Part shown: positions 62,575-64,000 of the stretch, one piece after another
Position numbering within the stretch: position 1 is the stretch's first letter
How the letters are laid out: each line of letters opens with the position of its first letter
Assembly (NCBI GenBank): GCA_033762315.1
Contig: JANRLS010000271.1
Location: 1-64,000 of the forward strand
Direction of reading: 5' to 3'
DNA from: CAYLLN01 sp033762315
GTDB taxonomy: Bacteria > Planctomycetota > Planctomycetia > Pirellulales > Pirellulaceae
DNA length: 64,000 bases
Program-made: the position numbers and the translations under genes
Notes under the pieces: model-generated
What the model saw: only the letters and a program-made list of their open reading frames with translations
Told to the model about the DNA's origin: nothing
Database searches by the model: none

Positions 62575-63183
62575 CTAGCTCAGCTTGGCGGGCTGGCCCC
62601 AGGTGGAAACGACGAATTCGCTCAGCTTCTTGCGGCTGCGGGGGGCGAGGTCGCGCTGGCCGAGCGGGTCTTGGGTGCCGGCGGGGACATCGGCGGCGTA
62701 GCCAATGGCGATGGCGGTGAGCGGATCGTACCCATCGGGGACGCCATAGGCCGCCCGCACCTTGGCCGCGACAATGCCGATCATCTGGTGGATTTGCAAG
62801 CCGAGAGCGACCGCTTGCAGCGATAGATTGCCGGCCGCGAGGCCCAAATCGTGCTCGCAGGCCGAGTTAGGATTGCCGTTGCGGGTGAACTTGCGGCTGG
62901 CGACCGTCAGAATCAGCGCGCCGGCGTTTTGGGCCCACGCCTGGTTGGGCTCGACGAGACAATCGACCGCCTTTGCAAACTCGGCCGGGTTGGTGCGCTC
63001 GGCGAGGATATAGGTCCAGGGCTGCTCGTTGTAGCTGGACGGGGCCCAGCGGGCCGCTTCGAGGCAGGAGAGGAGCTTTTCGCGTTCGATCGGCCGAGGA
63101 TCGAACGCATACGGGCTGAAGCGCTGGGCAATCAGGTTGAGAACAGGATGGTCGGCGACGGCCGTTTTGGGATGCTTCGACAT
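62575..63183 (-). CDS. Nitroreductase-family flavoprotein
   Basis: The protein is 202 aa. The start at 63183 has GGAG 6 nt upstream. Motifs: LIAQRFSPYAFDPRPIEREK, EAARWAPSSYNEQPWTYILA (FMN phosphate site), EHDLGLAAGNLSLQAVALGL QIHQM and the C-terminal PLTAIAIGYAADVP. It is of the usual single-domain size for FMN-dependent NAD(P)H oxidoreductases of this family. Substrate unknown; cytoplasmic dimer by family. Confidence 0.9.
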   Translation of the reverse strand: MSKHPKTAVADHPVLNLIAQRFSPYAFDPRPIEREKLLSCLEAARWAPSSYNEQPWTYILAERTNPAEFAKAVDCLVEPNQAWAQNAGALILTVASRKFTRNGNPNSACEHDLGLAAGNLSLQAVALGLQIHQMIGIVAAKVRAAYGVPDGYDPLTAIAIGYAADVPAGTQDPLGQRDLAPRSRKKLSEFVVSTWGQPAKLS

Positions 63184-63286
63184 GGGGGGCTCCGCGAAAG
63201 AGATTCCGGTGCAACGCAATCGAAACTGCTTTACACCGGAACGCGAGCCGTCACAAGGGGCCGCCGCCAGTCTGCTCGATGAATGC

Positions 63287-63601
63287 CTAAGCAGCCTCGT
63301 CTTCACGCTCCAGCACCACGTCGTCGAGCAGCGGCCAGCCGCCATAGACGGACGGATAGCTGGGCTGCTCGGCATCCAGCCGGCAAGGACGAAGCTCATC
63401 GGTATCCCAGGCTTCGTGGGCGGCCATCAGGTCGGCGTCATCGAACTGTTCATCCTCCGCCAGGCCCCGGCGGTCGAAACAACGCTCCAACTGCCGCATC
63501 AGCAAGGCGATGTACGGATCAGCCCACGGCAGCAAATCACGCTCTTGCGGGCGACCGCCAACCGAGGTGGATTCGATCACCGAAATGCGTGCGTTAATCA
63601 T
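63287..63601 (-). CDS. Small acidic protein of unknown function
   Basis: The protein is 104 aa. GGAGGT stands 8 nt before the ATG at 63601, which supports a real gene. It is acidic, with LPWADPYIALLMRQLERCFD and ADLMAAHEAWDTDELRPCRL segments and an Asp/Glu-rich end. No signal peptide, membrane helix or known motif. It lies 103 nt upstream of the nitroreductase gene on the same strand. Confidence 0.55.
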   Translation of the reverse strand: MINARISVIESTSVGGRPQERDLLPWADPYIALLMRQLERCFDRRGLAEDEQFDDADLMAAHEAWDTDELRPCRLDAEQPSYPSVYGGWPLLDDVVLEREDEAA

Positions 63602-63656
63602 GTTTGCGACCTCCGTGGGGTGTTCGCCGCCCTCAAGGAAATCTTAGGAGGCGATC

Positions 63657-63869
63657 ATGGTTGAGGTAGCAAGTTCGATGCCAGATTGCGGCAAACCGGG
63701 GTCCACTCCGCTCGCGAATCGGGCGCAAGTGTCGCCTGAAATGGCAGTTACGACGATTTGCGTAATCTTCCGGGAAGACGTGAGTCCTGGTCGGATTCAA
63801 AATTCGCCGGTCACTTCTTCAAATTCTGGATCAAAACTAACCAACAAGGATGCTGGCCCGCCTTGCTAG
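63657..63869 (+). CDS. Possible small gene with strong ribosome site
   Basis: The protein is 70 aa, MVEVASSMPDCGKPGSTPLA NRAQ..., with AGGAGG 5-6 nt before the ATG at 63657. Composition is ordinary and no motif is recognised. It is divergent from the gene at 63601. The good ribosome site is the only positive evidence; it could be spurious. Confidence 0.3.
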   Translation: MVEVASSMPDCGKPGSTPLANRAQVSPEMAVTTICVIFREDVSPGRIQNSPVTSSNSGSKLTNKDAGPPC

Positions 63870-63870
63870 G

Positions 63871-64000
63871 CTAGCGATCAGGCCGCCGCGGACCAGCCAG
63901 CTTCTCTAGCTCGGCTGCGGTTGGTGCCTGACCGCTCCCCAGGCAATCGACAATCGCCTGGGCGATTTTCGGCCCATCCACCTGCAAACTTGGCTGAACC
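63871..64000 (-). CDS. C-terminal end of a gene entering from the right edge
   Basis: The minus-strand frame is open from the window edge to a TAG at 63871-63873 and reads VQPSLQVDGPKIAQAIVDCL, then GSGQAPTAAELEKLAGPRRP DR. The helical character and codon use look like real coding sequence. Only 42 residues are visible, so no family can be given. Confidence 0.5.
   Translation of the reverse strand, partial: VQPSLQVDGPKIAQAIVDCLGSGQAPTAAELEKLAGPRRPDR

Overview
The window is GC-rich, densely coded bacterial DNA that looks like a member of the Planctomycetota, probably the Pirellulales. The reasons are lineage-typical proteins: a TIGR03067-type secreted domain, a Cys/Val-rich YTV-like repeat protein, a secreted prenyltransferase/squalene-oxidase-like repeat protein, a PadR + HAAS gene pair, and a redoxin/cytochrome c/copper-monooxygenase-like fusion. 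Kdo genes imply an outer membrane with LPS. Many short intergenic palindromic repeat families also fit. This is inferred from gene content; no rRNA or tRNA gene was seen.

Region 1 (1-4.85 kb, minus strand) is a run of small genes: a catalase-family protein (cut by the window edge), a cupin, several secreted or lipid-anchored proteins, a CsrA-like regulator and a LapA-like membrane protein. Two genes here are frameshifted. A strong hairpin with a U-run sits just before the first reading frame.

Region 2 (4.85-9.5 kb) is the accessory part. It holds a DUF2294-like gene remnant cut by a 550-bp element with 24-bp terminal inverted repeats. It also holds seven copies of a roughly 77-bp palindrome. 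Three small, relatively AT-rich genes of unknown function are separated one by one by these palindromes. The block 6506-8717 begins and ends with a palindrome and splits a repeat that is intact at 5524-5690, with TACGGTG on both sides. That is the footprint of an inserted gene-cassette-like unit and is the most interesting object in the window.

Region 3 (9.5-21.8 kb): a Kdo/LPS-export operon on the minus strand (kdsD, kdsC and a 1021-aa LptC/OstA-like protein), two STAS proteins coupled to a GspE/PilB-type ATPase, a YdeP-like molybdopterin oxidoreductase, the redoxin/cytochrome/copper protein, and the prenyltransferase-like protein.

Region 4 (22.2-34.1 kb): a complex I membrane-arm operon, nuoH-J-K-L-M-N, with no nuoI. 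NuoL carries two histidine-rich insertions and NuoJ has an extra C-terminal membrane domain. A ferritin-like helical protein, a TatD nuclease and a thioredoxin reductase follow.

Region 5 (34.1-49.9 kb): acyl-CoA carboxylase, a solitary cydB, a histidine kinase with a haem-binding sensor motif, a large secreted unknown, moeA, a PabA/TrpG amidotransferase, padR + HAAS/STN protein, a c-type cytochrome, apbE, an acyl-CoA dehydrogenase and a UVR-motif protein.

Region 6 (50-64 kb): an RND efflux pump and adaptor divergent from its TolC-like partner, a parallel beta-helix protein, the YTV-like protein, aroH, an alpha/beta hydrolase, a family 2 glycosyltransferase, a nitroreductase and small unknowns.
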